From contig CANQNT010000007.1 in NCBI GenBank assembly GCA_947625255.1, positions 62,001 through 126,000 of the forward strand: a stretch of 64,000 nt of DNA, written 5' to 3'. Under the pieces are notes generated by a model. The model was not told the DNA's origin. It made no database searches and saw only the letters and a list, made by a program, of their open reading frames with translations. How positions within the stretch are numbered: position 1 is the stretch's first letter; each line of letters begins with the position of its first letter. This DNA comes from an uncultured Acetatifactor sp. GTDB taxonomy: Bacteria; Bacillota; Clostridia; Lachnospirales; Lachnospiraceae. The position numbers and the translations under genes are program-made. This document shows positions 15,836 through 25,394 of the stretch, one piece after another.

Positions 15836-17264
15836 TATTTTTTCCTTTCTTCCACCTAGAATTTATCAACCCAAGAAACATCTTGGGTAATTTCCGATTC
15901 ATTATAATGTTGTAAAGTAATGCGATTAAAATGCATATAAGATAACCAGTTGTGTTTCTGCAATAACATGCAGCGGCGGAAATAACGAATGTCAATAATC
16001 CTATGGTAATTTCGGGGTAATTATAGTTTATTTTTATCATTTTCCCTACATCATGATACCTATAAACACAAACAATAATATACGAAACAACCGTGGAAAT
16101 AGATGCTGCATACAATCCAAAACGAGATACCATTAACAGGTTCACTGCTAAATTAATAATTGCCCCTGCCGTAGACGATGCGGCCACATGACCTGTTTCC
16201 TTAAGTGCAATATATAAGCTTCCATACCAAGAAACTAGGCTTGAAAAGAATACCCCGCCATATAAAATTGGAATTTGATAGTATGCGTCGTTGTATTTAG
16301 CATCAAAAAGTACATAAAACATCAAAGGTGTAGCCGCTAATAAGAGTAAAATAACACCTATAAGGAAATTGAACATAAAACGGAACATCTTGCTGTAATA
16401 CTCACCCGGATTTTCAGTATCGAAACTTCTTACAGCCGACTCAGTCCACGCCATATTAAAAATACTATAAGCTGTTGAGTACAAAGTTGGTATTTTTGTT
16501 GCTGCGGAATAAATACCATTCATACTGACGCCCAAAAATGCAGTTACAACAAATCGATCAGACATATTAATAATCCAAAGTGAGATCGATGATGGCACTA
16601 TTGGAGCTGAAAACGCAAGCATCTCTTTTAAGCTTTCTTTTGAAAAATAGGAATGAGAAAAATAATGTCTTATTTCCTTTTGGCATGCCATATACACCAG
16701 TGAAGTTGCATATCCAAGCATAACGGACATCAGCACACCAATAAGAGTAAATTTGAGAACAGACACTAAAATGATCATCCATAGCATATAAGAAACGCTA
16801 TATACTATAATCGAAATTGTATATTTTATATTCTGCCCCATACCTCTTAGTAGCTGCCCAAAAACAATATACCCAGCTTCTGCTGACATCATCAGGCAGA
16901 TACATATTGCCGTTAATGGCGATATATGTGCAATTAACATTCCGCCTACACCTAAGACAGATGCCAAAATAGCAGTCGAGAACAAGAAAATTATAGTGCT
17001 ACTAATATACGCTTTTCTTTTATCGTCAGTTTTTGCTGTAAGAAGGTATCGAAACGCACCCTGCTGAATCTGTAAGGTTAATACTGGAATTAATATACTT
17101 GCTACAGAAACAATTATGTCATATGTTCCGTATTCCCCTGTAGAAAGGTTCCTCGTAGCAATAGGGAGAGTAATCAGCCCTATAAACTTTGGTGTTAAGC
17201 CTCCAATAGAAAGCAAAAACGTATTTTTTATCAGTCTTTTATTTTCATTTTCTACGCTATCCAC
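15828..17264 (-). CDS. wzx: Wzx-type polysaccharide flippase
   Basis: The protein is about 478 residues from GTG 17264, chosen because CGGAGG lies six bases ahead; an ATG at 17279 has no site. It is very hydrophobic with about 12-14 predicted membrane helices. The N-terminus (NTFLLSIGGLTPKFIGLITL) is typical of the MATE/MVF-like polysaccharide transporter family. It would move lipid-linked repeat units across the membrane, working with the EpsG-type polymerase at 22640-23833. It overlaps the pyruvyltransferase gene by eight bases, which suggests translational coupling. Confidence 0.87.
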   Translation of the reverse strand: MDSVENENKRLIKNTFLLSIGGLTPKFIGLITLPIATRNLSTGEYGTYDIIVSVASILIPVLTLQIQQGAFRYLLTAKTDDKRKAYISSTIIFLFSTAILASVLGVGGMLIAHISPLTAICICLMMSAEAGYIVFGQLLRGMGQNIKYTISIIVYSVSYMLWMIILVSVLKFTLIGVLMSVMLGYATSLVYMACQKEIRHYFSHSYFSKESLKEMLAFSAPIVPSSISLWIINMSDRFVVTAFLGVSMNGIYSAATKIPTLYSTAYSIFNMAWTESAVRSFDTENPGEYYSKMFRFMFNFLIGVILLLLAATPLMFYVLFDAKYNDAYYQIPILYGGVFFSSLVSWYGSLYIALKETGHVAASSTAGAIINLAVNLLMVSRFGLYAASISTVVSYIIVCVYRYHDVGKMIKINYNYPEITIGLLTFVISAAACYCRNTTGYLICILIALLYNIIMNRKLPKMFLGLINSRWKKGKNND

Positions 17265-18576
17265 AGAGAACCTCCGCATTTCTTTTTGACTCTTCCGTTA
17301 TCCTAGCAACGTTATTTAAATATTCACTATTATCGGCATCAATAATTGTTTTTGTTTCCTTAACAATCGAATCAACATTCAAAGCCAATGTCCTAAAATC
17401 AAAGAATCGATACGGGTAATTTATCATCTCATACAACGCTTCTGTTTTATGTGAATCAGAGCCAAATAATAATATTGGTGTACCTGCCAATAAAGACAAA
17501 ATCGAAGTGTGCCATCTTCCAGAAATGAAAATTTGAGCGCCTTGAAGTACATGATACAAATCTTCATAACTAGAGTTGTGTATGCACAAATAAGGTAACT
17601 TGTTTTTTCTTATTGTGTTCATCACCGGAGGATAGTAGCGACCAAAGCCCACTATAAATACTACCTGTGAACATAAATCCCTAAGCTTTTCTATGAGTTC
17701 ATCGTACATCGATTCTACATCGAATAGACTATCCCGATCTGTATAAAACCCAGAGGTATCACCAACACAAATATAGGGCTTGGAAAAGTCGATTGAGGAT
17801 TTCAGATATTCTGATGCTGTCCACGATAAACTCGGTTTAAACGAAAAAAGAGCATCCGGAACATATTTCGCATCGTTATATCCGCATTGTTTGCTAAGTA
17901 TATTTAACGAAAGCGGTTCTCTCACGTAGACACCATCTAGTTTTGGATATATCTTACTTATCATATAATATATATCTCGGTTTTGCGGATCCACAGTGTG
18001 ATTGATTATAAATGTTTTCTTATTAAACCAAACTTTCGACAAGTAGGACATAAATAAAACATATAACCCACCGACATGGTAATACCCATTCCTGTCAGTG
18101 CCATTAACTATGCTCCCTTCCCCATTAACAATTACTATATCAGCCCATTCAAGCATTTTCTTTTCATATTGAAGTCTTTTCCCCTGCATTACTTCTTCAG
18201 AATATTTTTCATAATCAGAAAACCGATATGGGACATGATACTTTTGAATTTCGAAACCTGTATTTTGTCCGCGTGCCTTCTTTATTGATTTTTTTATAAG
18301 ACGATATTCACCCATTAATAGCGTATCATCTAATGTGTCCTGAAGCTTTTCTTTGAAACTTCTCTCTGTGATACTGTAATAGGAATTATTAATGCTCTCT
18401 TGAGGGGTCTGTTTCCAACCATCAATCGGAGTTGCCGAATTAAGACTACGCCACGAAATTGTCCTAATTTCATTTTCTTCATTCTTTTCCAGCATATTTA
18501 ATAACATATCAGAGGTTGCATTTGCTCCATAGTTTGGCACATCGCGGGAGTCTCCAACTAATAGCACTTGGCTCAT
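17257..18576 (-). CDS. polysaccharide pyruvyl transferase family protein
   Basis: The protein is 439 residues from ATG 18576, which follows poly-G tract C by nine bases. N-terminal LLVGDSRDVPNYGANATSDM and later LFMSYLSKVW, YVREPLSLN and ISGRWHTSILSLLAGTP match the pyruvyl transferase family (PF04230), which adds ketal pyruvate from phosphoenolpyruvate to sugars. With 10 G the gene uses its own start. With 9 G it would be fused to a 34-residue stub of a paralog upstream. The G-rich tract may itself act as a weak ribosome binding site. FrhB-like genes in the same locus are common companions of this family. Confidence 0.8.
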   Translation of the reverse strand: MSQVLLVGDSRDVPNYGANATSDMLLNMLEKNEENEIRTISWRSLNSATPIDGWKQTPQESINNSYYSITERSFKEKLQDTLDDTLLMGEYRLIKKSIKKARGQNTGFEIQKYHVPYRFSDYEKYSEEVMQGKRLQYEKKMLEWADIVIVNGEGSIVNGTDRNGYYHVGGLYVLFMSYLSKVWFNKKTFIINHTVDPQNRDIYYMISKIYPKLDGVYVREPLSLNILSKQCGYNDAKYVPDALFSFKPSLSWTASEYLKSSIDFSKPYICVGDTSGFYTDRDSLFDVESMYDELIEKLRDLCSQVVFIVGFGRYYPPVMNTIRKNKLPYLCIHNSSYEDLYHVLQGAQIFISGRWHTSILSLLAGTPILLFGSDSHKTEALYEMINYPYRFFDFRTLALNVDSIVKETKTIIDADNSEYLNNVARITEESKRNAEVLCG

Positions 18577-18580
18577 AGTC

Positions 18581-18694
18581 TCATACCCCCCCCCCGATAG
18601 ATTTTTCAATCAACAGAAGAAGTGATTCTGTAGTACCAATAGCGCCGTAGTTAGGGCAATCTCTAAAATCGCCGATTAATAAAATTTTCTTCAT
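18581..18694 (-). pseudogene. N-terminal stub of a second pyruvyl transferase, ending at a poly-G tract
   Basis: The ATG at 18694 follows AGGAG. The 37 codons read KILLIGDFRDCPNYGAIGTT and on to a 10-G tract, then stop at TGA. This matches the first 33 residues of the complete paralog that begins just downstream (LLVGDSRDVPNYGANATS). So the locus has the start of one pyruvyltransferase gene joined, at the tract, to the whole of another. With 9 G the stub and the full gene would form one frame of 478 residues. Confidence 0.7.
18586..18595 (-). repeat. poly-G tract C (10 G) at a gene-to-gene junction
   Basis: Ten G on the coding strand, preceded by C and followed by TATGAGACTATG. Ten G give a stop at once (GTA TGA); eleven give a stop four codons on; nine fuse the stub to the complete pyruvyltransferase gene. 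Confidence 0.95.
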
Positions 18695-18714
18695 CAAAAC
18701 TACTCCTAATAAAA

Positions 18715-20450
18715 TTAGCTAGAAATCAAATTCTTTATTTTCAACCATGTAACACATTCCGCTAAATAAGGTATTTCCGAGAATGTGTTGCATTTCACAC
18801 ATCTTGCTCCTAGATCATGACAATCCTTAACTAATCTCTTTCGATTTTCCTTGTCTGCCTCCTTTTTATCAAAAGGAATATAAGCGTGGTATAATTCTGC
18901 ACAGCTTTGCAACATAGGAATCTTTTTTAACGAGGACTTAAATGTCTCATTTTGGTTGACTTCAATAAGCTGCAGATTGTCCATGTCAATTTCTCGATTC
19001 TGCCTATGTGAATATATAGGCACGTTCAAGAGCTGTGGACATAACTGATATACTATATATAATGAACCATGTCCATTTATCTTTTCCGACATAGGTGTCG
19101 ATGTTAATGAATCAAACACCTTCTTGTCAGCAAACATGTAGGCCGAGTACCTAAACAAATTTGTAACATTGACATGGTCCAGATTCTCGTTTAAGACGAA
19201 CCAATTGTAAGCTTTAGTACAGTCCTCTTCACTAAGCACTTCCTTTTCAATGCCAAGCTCTTTTAACCTAAGTTTCCACTCTTCACTATATAAATGCAAG
19301 TAGTGGCTTGGATCAATGTGTTTATGAGCTAGAGAATTTGTATAGTTAATGTAAAAATCAACAAGCTTTTCTATAGATTGCACATATCCTCCCGGTCTTG
19401 AAAGACGATTTGCAACTTCACCACCTCCACCATACTCAACAAACTCTGGTAAGTCTGCATTTGCAAGCATTTCATGGTATTTAACATTGCCGCCATGAAA
19501 GGCGAGCAACTCACCAAATACTGTAAAATCACTTTTTTTTCGAGACTCTATTGCCGTGACAAAATTCGGTTCGGTGCAATCAAAAGTTTTCAGGACAACC
19601 CCTAACAAGCTTGATAACTTTAAGCATGCTTCTGTATCCCCAGCGGCTGCAGGAATAGATTCATCCGCGCTTTCCCAGTTTAATATACTAAACTTTTTGT
19701 TGCCACAGGACGCCACATTAGCAGCTATCACACACCTAGAATCCAGTCCACCGGTAGCAAAAATGCCGACTGAGTCGAACGCTGAATATTTATTTACATT
19801 GAAGTCTATAGCATAAGCAACAGCTTTGGATAATCCATCGGATCTAGTAATATAACTATTTGTTCCAATATCCTTTAATATTACATTGGCTGTACTACAA
19901 TTGATTTCAAGTAACTGATGCGATAGCAATCTGTACACGCCGTTAAATGGCGTTTTATTAAAAGGCAAGCAACGTGTGGCTATTTTTTGATATAGAAGCG
20001 TATCATCAACCGTTCCGTTAATTGTCTTTGCAATATGATATCCTTGTGGAGTAACAATAAAACCATCCTTGCCAACATAATAATGAAGGTAATACGACTG
20101 CGTTTCGTCACAACACACATATATTGTATCTTTACATTTAATAATAAGAGCGAAAGAACCTATGCAATTCCGACGAATAAGATTAATGTCTTGTTTACTA
20201 TTGAAATCCTCATATATTTCCTTTAATGCGTTATACCCCCCCCACGCTTATAAACCAATGTCCCACTTAAAGCTACATAGTCATCTTGGTAGCCATAGAA
20301 GTTAATATTATCAATTGCCAACTTGTGATATGTATATATATGAGTACATGAAACGTGTTTCTCGCCACATGTAGTAAATCCAGCTGTTAAGAGGCTGTTA
20401 TGCAGGGTAGATGCCCACTTTATATTGTTAGTCAGAAAAAGCTTTCCCAT
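18715..20450 (-). CDS. asparagine-synthase-like amidotransferase, out of frame at a poly-G tract
   Basis: The first part (75 codons from ATG 20450) ends after an 8-G tract. The second part continues in another frame to 18715. With 9 G they join into a 578-residue protein of asparagine-synthase-type layout. The N-terminal part has the segment ALSGTLVYK, and after the tract ALKEIYEDF and CCDETQSYYLHYY follow as in the glutaminase-like domain. The synthase part has a PP-loop GIFATGGLDSRCVIA (ATP pyrophosphatase) and EFVEYGGGGEVANR. In polysaccharide loci such proteins amidate uronic acids. A UDP-uronate epimerase gene lies in the locus. The N-terminal Cys nucleophile of class II amidotransferases is not seen. 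It is off in this sequence. Confidence 0.72.
20236..20243 (-). repeat. poly-G tract D (8 G), out of frame
   Basis: Eight G on the coding strand, preceded by T and followed by TATAACG. At 8 G the frame stops three codons later (TAA). Nine G restore the asparagine-synthase-like protein; ten give GTA TAA. Confidence 0.95.
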
Positions 20451-21526
20451 TATTTTACTATCTCCTTAAGAGTTTCCAATTCCTTTTCTAAATCTGAGTA
20501 CGATTTAATAACATTTACTGTGCGACTAAAGTTTGCGTTATACTTATCTATCAGGTCTATGCAGTATTTTGTCTTGCAGTAAGGCTTAAGAATTTCGCCA
20601 ATGGTAAACGCAGGTATATTATAAAAAATTTTAGAAGTAACCAAACTCGTCGTATGCGCTCCAATAACAAAAGAAGGTCTTGGTTCCAAGCGAAACACAA
20701 GATTTTCAGAGCTTGGAGAATTCGCATTTAATATATCAAATCCATCATACTTGTCCTTCAGTGTTTCTCTAGGATGCAATCGGAAGTAAATAGAATACCC
20801 GCATCCCTCAACCGTACTAACAATATTGCTATAAATTATTCGTAGATCATCTGAGGAAAGATTACCTTCTTCCTCTAATGGGTTCGTAAAAATAATGCCA
20901 TATTTTTCTTTTTGCACAGGAATTACATCACCATCTTGTGATTCCATGTATTCCTTGTAATAGTTTATAGCACTTAGATTTTCATTCATTGCTCCATATT
21001 TTCCTGTATATAGGGTGAATGATTCAACAGGAATTTTATATAGCCTTCTTATGAAATTTTGCACTGTCTGTCTAATAACGAAATGAATCACAGCTTTCAC
21101 TTCATGGGTATCGATGTATACAGACTTAGCCCATCTTAACATGCTAATATCATAGCAACCAACGCCCTCATCAATAATAATAGCTTTCGGCTTTACATTG
21201 AATTTATCCTTAATCTTTTTGCAAAGAATAATATCTGCAAAGCAAGGGCTAATAACTATAAACTCTGTGTTCAGCTTTTCTTTGCTTAAGGTTGAAATTA
21301 TGGTATCGGTTCCAGCACCATATATGCATTCACATACGATTCCATTCGGGAAATTTAACGTTTCTTTCTTAATCAAATATCCGTTTTTAGGGTGTTCATC
21401 TATAAATAAGATTCCCCTAATAGGCTTACAATTATATTCCTCGCGAAGCTTTAATAAATATGATTTTATTCCTATCAAATGCCATGCTGTAATAGCAGTA
21501 GCTACGAAACCAATATCATTATCCAT
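20450..21526 (-). CDS. glycosyltransferase resembling sialyl/polysialyltransferases
   Basis: The 358-residue protein looks like a GT-B enzyme of the GT52 or polysialyltransferase type: IIIDEGVGCYD in the middle, a YFRLHPRET segment (the His-Pro motif used in CMP-sugar binding in these families) and FVIGAHTTSLVTSKIFYNIPA near the C-terminus. The family usually uses CMP-activated sugar acids. The same locus has a CMP-Kdo synthetase, so this could be the transferase of that sugar; this is an inference. The stop overlaps the start of the next gene (TAATG), which suggests coupled translation. Confidence 0.6.
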   Translation of the reverse strand: MDNDIGFVATAITAWHLIGIKSYLLKLREEYNCKPIRGILFIDEHPKNGYLIKKETLNFPNGIVCECIYGAGTDTIISTLSKEKLNTEFIVISPCFADIILCKKIKDKFNVKPKAIIIDEGVGCYDISMLRWAKSVYIDTHEVKAVIHFVIRQTVQNFIRRLYKIPVESFTLYTGKYGAMNENLSAINYYKEYMESQDGDVIPVQKEKYGIIFTNPLEEEGNLSSDDLRIIYSNIVSTVEGCGYSIYFRLHPRETLKDKYDGFDILNANSPSSENLVFRLEPRPSFVIGAHTTSLVTSKIFYNIPAFTIGEILKPYCKTKYCIDLIDKYNANFSRTVNVIKSYSDLEKELETLKEIVK

Positions 21527-21545
21527 TTCAAATTATCACCTCAAT

Positions 21546-22643
21546 CTAAACTAACCCTTTTGGTAATTCTTTTATTGTTCTTCTTCTATACAATCCGCTT
21601 CTAGCTAACCTAACATATCTAACAATCCTAAATACTAAATATTGCATTCTACCGCAAGAAGCTGCTTCTCCATATTTATTTCTAATCAATTTCTGTGCCT
21701 CTGGACTTTTCGAATCAAAAGCAAATCTTTTTAATATCGCTGGATTATATAAATTAGATTCTTTCATGATATCAATTAAGTTCAGTTCGCTTCTGTAAAA
21801 GTCTAGCTGTACTTTAGGGTTGTTCGATGCACTATTGGTCATACGATACACTGAAAGCTCCTTATCAAAAAGTAAAACATTATGTTTCTCTGAAAAATCA
21901 ACAAAGAAGACAAAATCAAAAGCATATGGGAAATTCGGATTGAAACCCTCAGAACACACTAAGGAATTTCGTTCAAATAACATACCGCATGTTGGTCCTC
22001 CAGCGAAACCATTGTAAAATGTTCTGTAACATTCATTTTTAGTGACTTTCTTCAGTAGCGGAGACCTACACCCAATACGTAGGACACGATTTATAATCTC
22101 CTTAATTAATTCTTTACGTGCAGACTTCAATCCAAATATACTATCCTTATTCGTAAGATCGTAATAATAATAACGATTTGGGATAATACAATCAGCACCA
22201 TTCATTTTGCCTGAATCCATCAGTCTTTCAATCGTAAGGAGATAATCTGTTAATAACAAGTCATCATCCTGCAAGTAGCACACATATTTTCCTGCTGACA
22301 ACAACGCACACCTATTCATATTGCCGCACATTCCAACATTTTGTTCATTTATATAAATACGAACATCAATGTTGCTACACAATTCAATCAGTTCTTCGTA
22401 CTTGTAATTCTGATCATTTGAAACAATAACAACTTCATAAGCAATATGCTTCGGCTTTTGTTGCATAAGGATACTTTTTATTGTCTCCTTTAAAAGATCC
22501 ATTCTCTTATATGTAGGGATAACGATACTAAGATCGTAATTTCTATCATCTTTACATGTACTATATTGCAAAACACTTTTCACATTTGCATCAAGCTCAA
22601 AATATCTCATTACTATTTGCTTCTCCATCATTGTCTTTTTCAA
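21546..22643 (-). CDS. family 2 glycosyltransferase
   Basis: The 365-residue protein has the GT-A fold of family 2: LSIVIPTYKRMDLLKETIKS near residue 35, VVIVSNDQNYKYEELIEL, NEQNVGMCGNMNRC and the DxD-like YLQDDDLLL. A nucleotide-sugar donor is used to extend the lipid-linked repeat unit on the cytoplasmic face; donor and acceptor cannot be told from sequence. A downstream in-frame ATG (MEKQIVMRYF) is a possible alternative start. Its start overlaps the stop of the EpsG-type gene (ATGA). Confidence 0.88.
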   Translation of the reverse strand: MKKTMMEKQIVMRYFELDANVKSVLQYSTCKDDRNYDLSIVIPTYKRMDLLKETIKSILMQQKPKHIAYEVVIVSNDQNYKYEELIELCSNIDVRIYINEQNVGMCGNMNRCALLSAGKYVCYLQDDDLLLTDYLLTIERLMDSGKMNGADCIIPNRYYYYDLTNKDSIFGLKSARKELIKEIINRVLRIGCRSPLLKKVTKNECYRTFYNGFAGGPTCGMLFERNSLVCSEGFNPNFPYAFDFVFFVDFSEKHNVLLFDKELSVYRMTNSASNNPKVQLDFYRSELNLIDIMKESNLYNPAILKRFAFDSKSPEAQKLIRNKYGEAASCGRMQYLVFRIVRYVRLARSGLYRRRTIKELPKGLV

Positions 22644-23833
22644 AAAATAAAATTGTATGGTACAACCCGATAACTACCACTCATAAAGAAATAATAGTAG
22701 AAGAAGAATATAATGTATGCATACATGAATATTTTGTAGGCATTATAAAATATATTTCCACCACTTGCTCCAACTGAGAATCTTATATTCATCGAAAAAA
22801 TGCCATTTGAGCTATTTATGTTCTTTAATGCATATGGTACAACAATTATAATCATGTAGAGGAACACAAAACCAACCCGTTCTATCTCTGTGTTAGACCT
22901 GACACTGAGTGCGTTAATAATATATCCTACCAGAAACAGATTATACATATCATAAATTTTAGGGTTATCTCGTATTGAATTATAAGCAAACCCGCAGGAT
23001 AATATAAAAGGTGCGTATTTCAACAAGTATAAAACATAAGAACCCTCTTCTCCCCATATATTAAAATACCAGCGAAAAGATTCAATTCCCGTAATCGTTA
23101 ATGCTAATTGCATGAAATTCCTATAATTTATAACTGCAACCAACACAGCTCCAAGAATAATCCATTTGGTTTTTCTTTTTCGCATGAAGTAGCATAACGG
23201 AAGTGCCAAAAAACACATATATCCTGCGTTGTGCGCCATCACCGAAACTGCGGACCAAATAAAATATTTTGCATTATTAGAAATAATTCTCAGCAGTCTA
23301 TGGGAACTTGATCCGTCTTCATCAATACTGCCTAAATCCATGAAGGAGATAGCATACATCCCTATCGTTATTCCTAGTGCCTGTCGAACAATGTTATAAC
23401 TAACCAAATAATAGAGCGCGGTGTATAGAAAAATACTACCTGAAACATTCACAGTGTCTTTCATACGATCCAGTGTTAAAAACAGGAATAAGTATGTGAG
23501 AAAACCCATTACGAACAATAGCATTGAACCATTGCCACCCAGTATATACACCAACCTGCATATTAGAATATAAAGCAATCCATAGTTTTCCTTATCTTCA
23601 CCCCAACCGGTGTTCCCCTGCTCACCAACATACGTAACTCCACTATAATACTGATTCCAATCAGCTCCAACCTGATACCTTGCTCCAGCGAAGAAAGCTA
23701 ATATAAATATAACTGCAAAAATCAAAATCCCTTTGGTAACACGGTCTCGTTCCGAAGAGTACGCAATAGATGTCAAGGCGGTTGCTATACATATAATCGC
23801 TAAATATAAAATCAGTGTTCCTGCGTATCCCAT
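22640..23833 (-). CDS. EpsG-family polysaccharide polymerase
   Basis: The 397-residue integral membrane protein has about ten hydrophobic helices. Between the second and third lies FFAGARYQVGADWNQYYSG, a pattern typical of EpsG family members (PF14897), in which a GxDxxxY-like sequence follows the first helices. These proteins act as Wzy-type polymerases that join repeat units outside the membrane. The Wzx flippase is in the same locus, so a Wzx/Wzy-type route is likely. The C-terminal helix is rich in Phe and Tyr. Confidence 0.78.
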   Translation of the reverse strand: MGYAGTLILYLAIICIATALTSIAYSSERDRVTKGILIFAVIFILAFFAGARYQVGADWNQYYSGVTYVGEQGNTGWGEDKENYGLLYILICRLVYILGGNGSMLLFVMGFLTYLFLFLTLDRMKDTVNVSGSIFLYTALYYLVSYNIVRQALGITIGMYAISFMDLGSIDEDGSSSHRLLRIISNNAKYFIWSAVSVMAHNAGYMCFLALPLCYFMRKRKTKWIILGAVLVAVINYRNFMQLALTITGIESFRWYFNIWGEEGSYVLYLLKYAPFILSCGFAYNSIRDNPKIYDMYNLFLVGYIINALSVRSNTEIERVGFVFLYMIIIVVPYALKNINSSNGIFSMNIRFSVGASGGNIFYNAYKIFMYAYIIFFFYYYFFMSGSYRVVPYNFIF

Positions 23834-23858
23834 ATTTTTCCTCTCGCCATTAAGAGTA

Positions 23859-24428
23859 TCACTTTACTAACTCTATATATTCCTTCAAACTCATCAGCTT
23901 CTTATCTTTCTCGCTGATGATCAGATTCTCAATGCCGCCAATGAGCTCAAACGGCCATTCAATACCGATGTCCGGATCGTTATAAATGATTCCAGAGTCT
24001 CCTTCACCGTAGAACACTTCCGCACACTTGTAGCTGACCACAGAATCCTCGATGACAAGGTATCCGTGTCCGAAATATGCCGGAACCAAAAGCATCTCTG
24101 TGTTCTCCCCGGTCAGATGAAAACCTCTCCACTGCCCAAATGTCGGTGAATTCGGACGCAGGTCAACTATTACATCGTAGACATGACCACTGATACAACG
24201 CACGAGCTTTGGCTGCTGTTTTACAAGCTGGAAGTGAGTCGCACGAATGACTCCGCGCTTAGAAATTGTATAAAACACTTCTTTCAACTCATGGTCGATG
24301 CCATTTGCCTTGAATGTATCAGCGTTATAGTCTTTAATCAAACCACCGCGCTCATCTGTAGCAAAGAACGGCTTTATATGATAAGCTCCTTTTAGGTCGA
24401 GCTCTTCAAACTCAAATTTCTGTACCAT
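23859..24428 (-). CDS. RfbC-like sugar 3,5-epimerase
   Basis: The protein is about 189 residues from ATG 24428; GGAGGAGAGG immediately upstream is the ribosome binding site and a TTG further up would overlap it. It is a cupin of the dTDP-4-dehydrorhamnose 3,5-epimerase family: FFATDERGGLIKDYN, GVIRATHFQ (catalytic His of the RGLHFQ-type motif), GHVYDVIVDLR and PAYFGHGYLV. In this locus the neighbours make CDP-sugars (rfbF, rfbG), so the substrate is probably CDP-4-keto-6-deoxyglucose and not the dTDP form. This is inferred from position. Confidence 0.85.
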   Translation of the reverse strand: MVQKFEFEELDLKGAYHIKPFFATDERGGLIKDYNADTFKANGIDHELKEVFYTISKRGVIRATHFQLVKQQPKLVRCISGHVYDVIVDLRPNSPTFGQWRGFHLTGENTEMLLVPAYFGHGYLVIEDSVVSYKCAEVFYGEGDSGIIYNDPDIGIEWPFELIGGIENLIISEKDKKLMSLKEYIELVK

Positions 24429-24447
24429 TGTCCTCTCCTCCAAGTCA

Positions 24448-25359
24448 TCAAAGGCTTTTCAGCCATTCCATGGTCATTCTTGTACCCTGTGCAAAAGACA
24501 CCTCCGGTTCAAATCCACAGTCCTCTTTTGTCGCAGTAATATCAAACGTACTAAGCGGCATATTGGTTCCTGTGAATGGAATATCACCAAACAACGGAAT
24601 AGCATCTGGAGCGCACTCTTTCTGCATCTCCAGGATGAATTCCTTAAGTGGTCTTGCATTACCGCTACCGATCATATACTCGCAGAAAGGCTTTCCGTTC
24701 TTGGCAATCAGGTAGAATGCCTTTGCTACATCGGAAACATAAACAAAATCATAATTCTGGGTTGCAGCCGTAAACTGCAACGGTTCCCCATTTATCACCT
24801 TACGCAGAGTTGTGTTGACGAAGCGAGGAGACAGTTCTCCAACGCCGTATGCATTTGTAATCATCGGCCACACAAGCTCAATTCCAACATCAACTGCAAC
24901 CGACTTGCACATACAATGGGCGATATGTTTTCCCATCCCATAAATGTAGCCCATACCAGGACGGCTACCCTGCGCATGGATTGCAGCTTCAACCTCATAT
25001 TCCATAATGCTGCCGGCGCACACAAATCTGGTGCATCCAAGTTCCTTAGCCGCTTTCATACACTCAACCGTATTAAGGGCATTTTGCATCTGCAGGTTAT
25101 AATCCACTCTTGCTGCACCGGCCGAACCAGCCCACGCAAAATGAATAAATGTATCATAATAGTTATGCGGCACTTTCTTCAACATTGCCTCCGTGTCGGA
25201 GATATCGCACTGCATATATTTCAAATTATCCTGGGCTTTTAATCTCTTGGGTTCTTCCCCCATATCCAGAGCAAGTACCTCACACCCTTCGGAAATGAAC
25301 TTCTCAACTGTATAGCTCCCTAAAAAACCATCTGCTCCGGTTATAATTACCTTTTCCAT
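24448..25359 (-). CDS. NAD(P)-dependent sugar epimerase/reductase (SDR family)
   Basis: The 303-residue protein has the Rossmann motif VIITGADGFLGSYTVE at the N-terminus and the catalytic pair in YIYGMGK (YxxxK). It lies between the RfbC-like epimerase and the NUDIX gene in the CDP-sugar cluster, so it is probably the last reductase or epimerase that yields a CDP-6-deoxyhexose. The product cannot be told from sequence. The 3-dehydrase (RfbH type) needed for CDP-3,6-dideoxyhexoses is not seen, which argues for a 6-deoxy sugar with its 3-hydroxyl kept. Confidence 0.82.
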   Translation of the reverse strand: MEKVIITGADGFLGSYTVEKFISEGCEVLALDMGEEPKRLKAQDNLKYMQCDISDTEAMLKKVPHNYYDTFIHFAWAGSAGAARVDYNLQMQNALNTVECMKAAKELGCTRFVCAGSIMEYEVEAAIHAQGSRPGMGYIYGMGKHIAHCMCKSVAVDVGIELVWPMITNAYGVGELSPRFVNTTLRKVINGEPLQFTAATQNYDFVYVSDVAKAFYLIAKNGKPFCEYMIGSGNARPLKEFILEMQKECAPDAIPLFGDIPFTGTNMPLSTFDITATKEDCGFEPEVSFAQGTRMTMEWLKSL

Positions 25360-25394
25360 AGTAATCCTCCAATGTATTTAGGCTTCTATCATAA

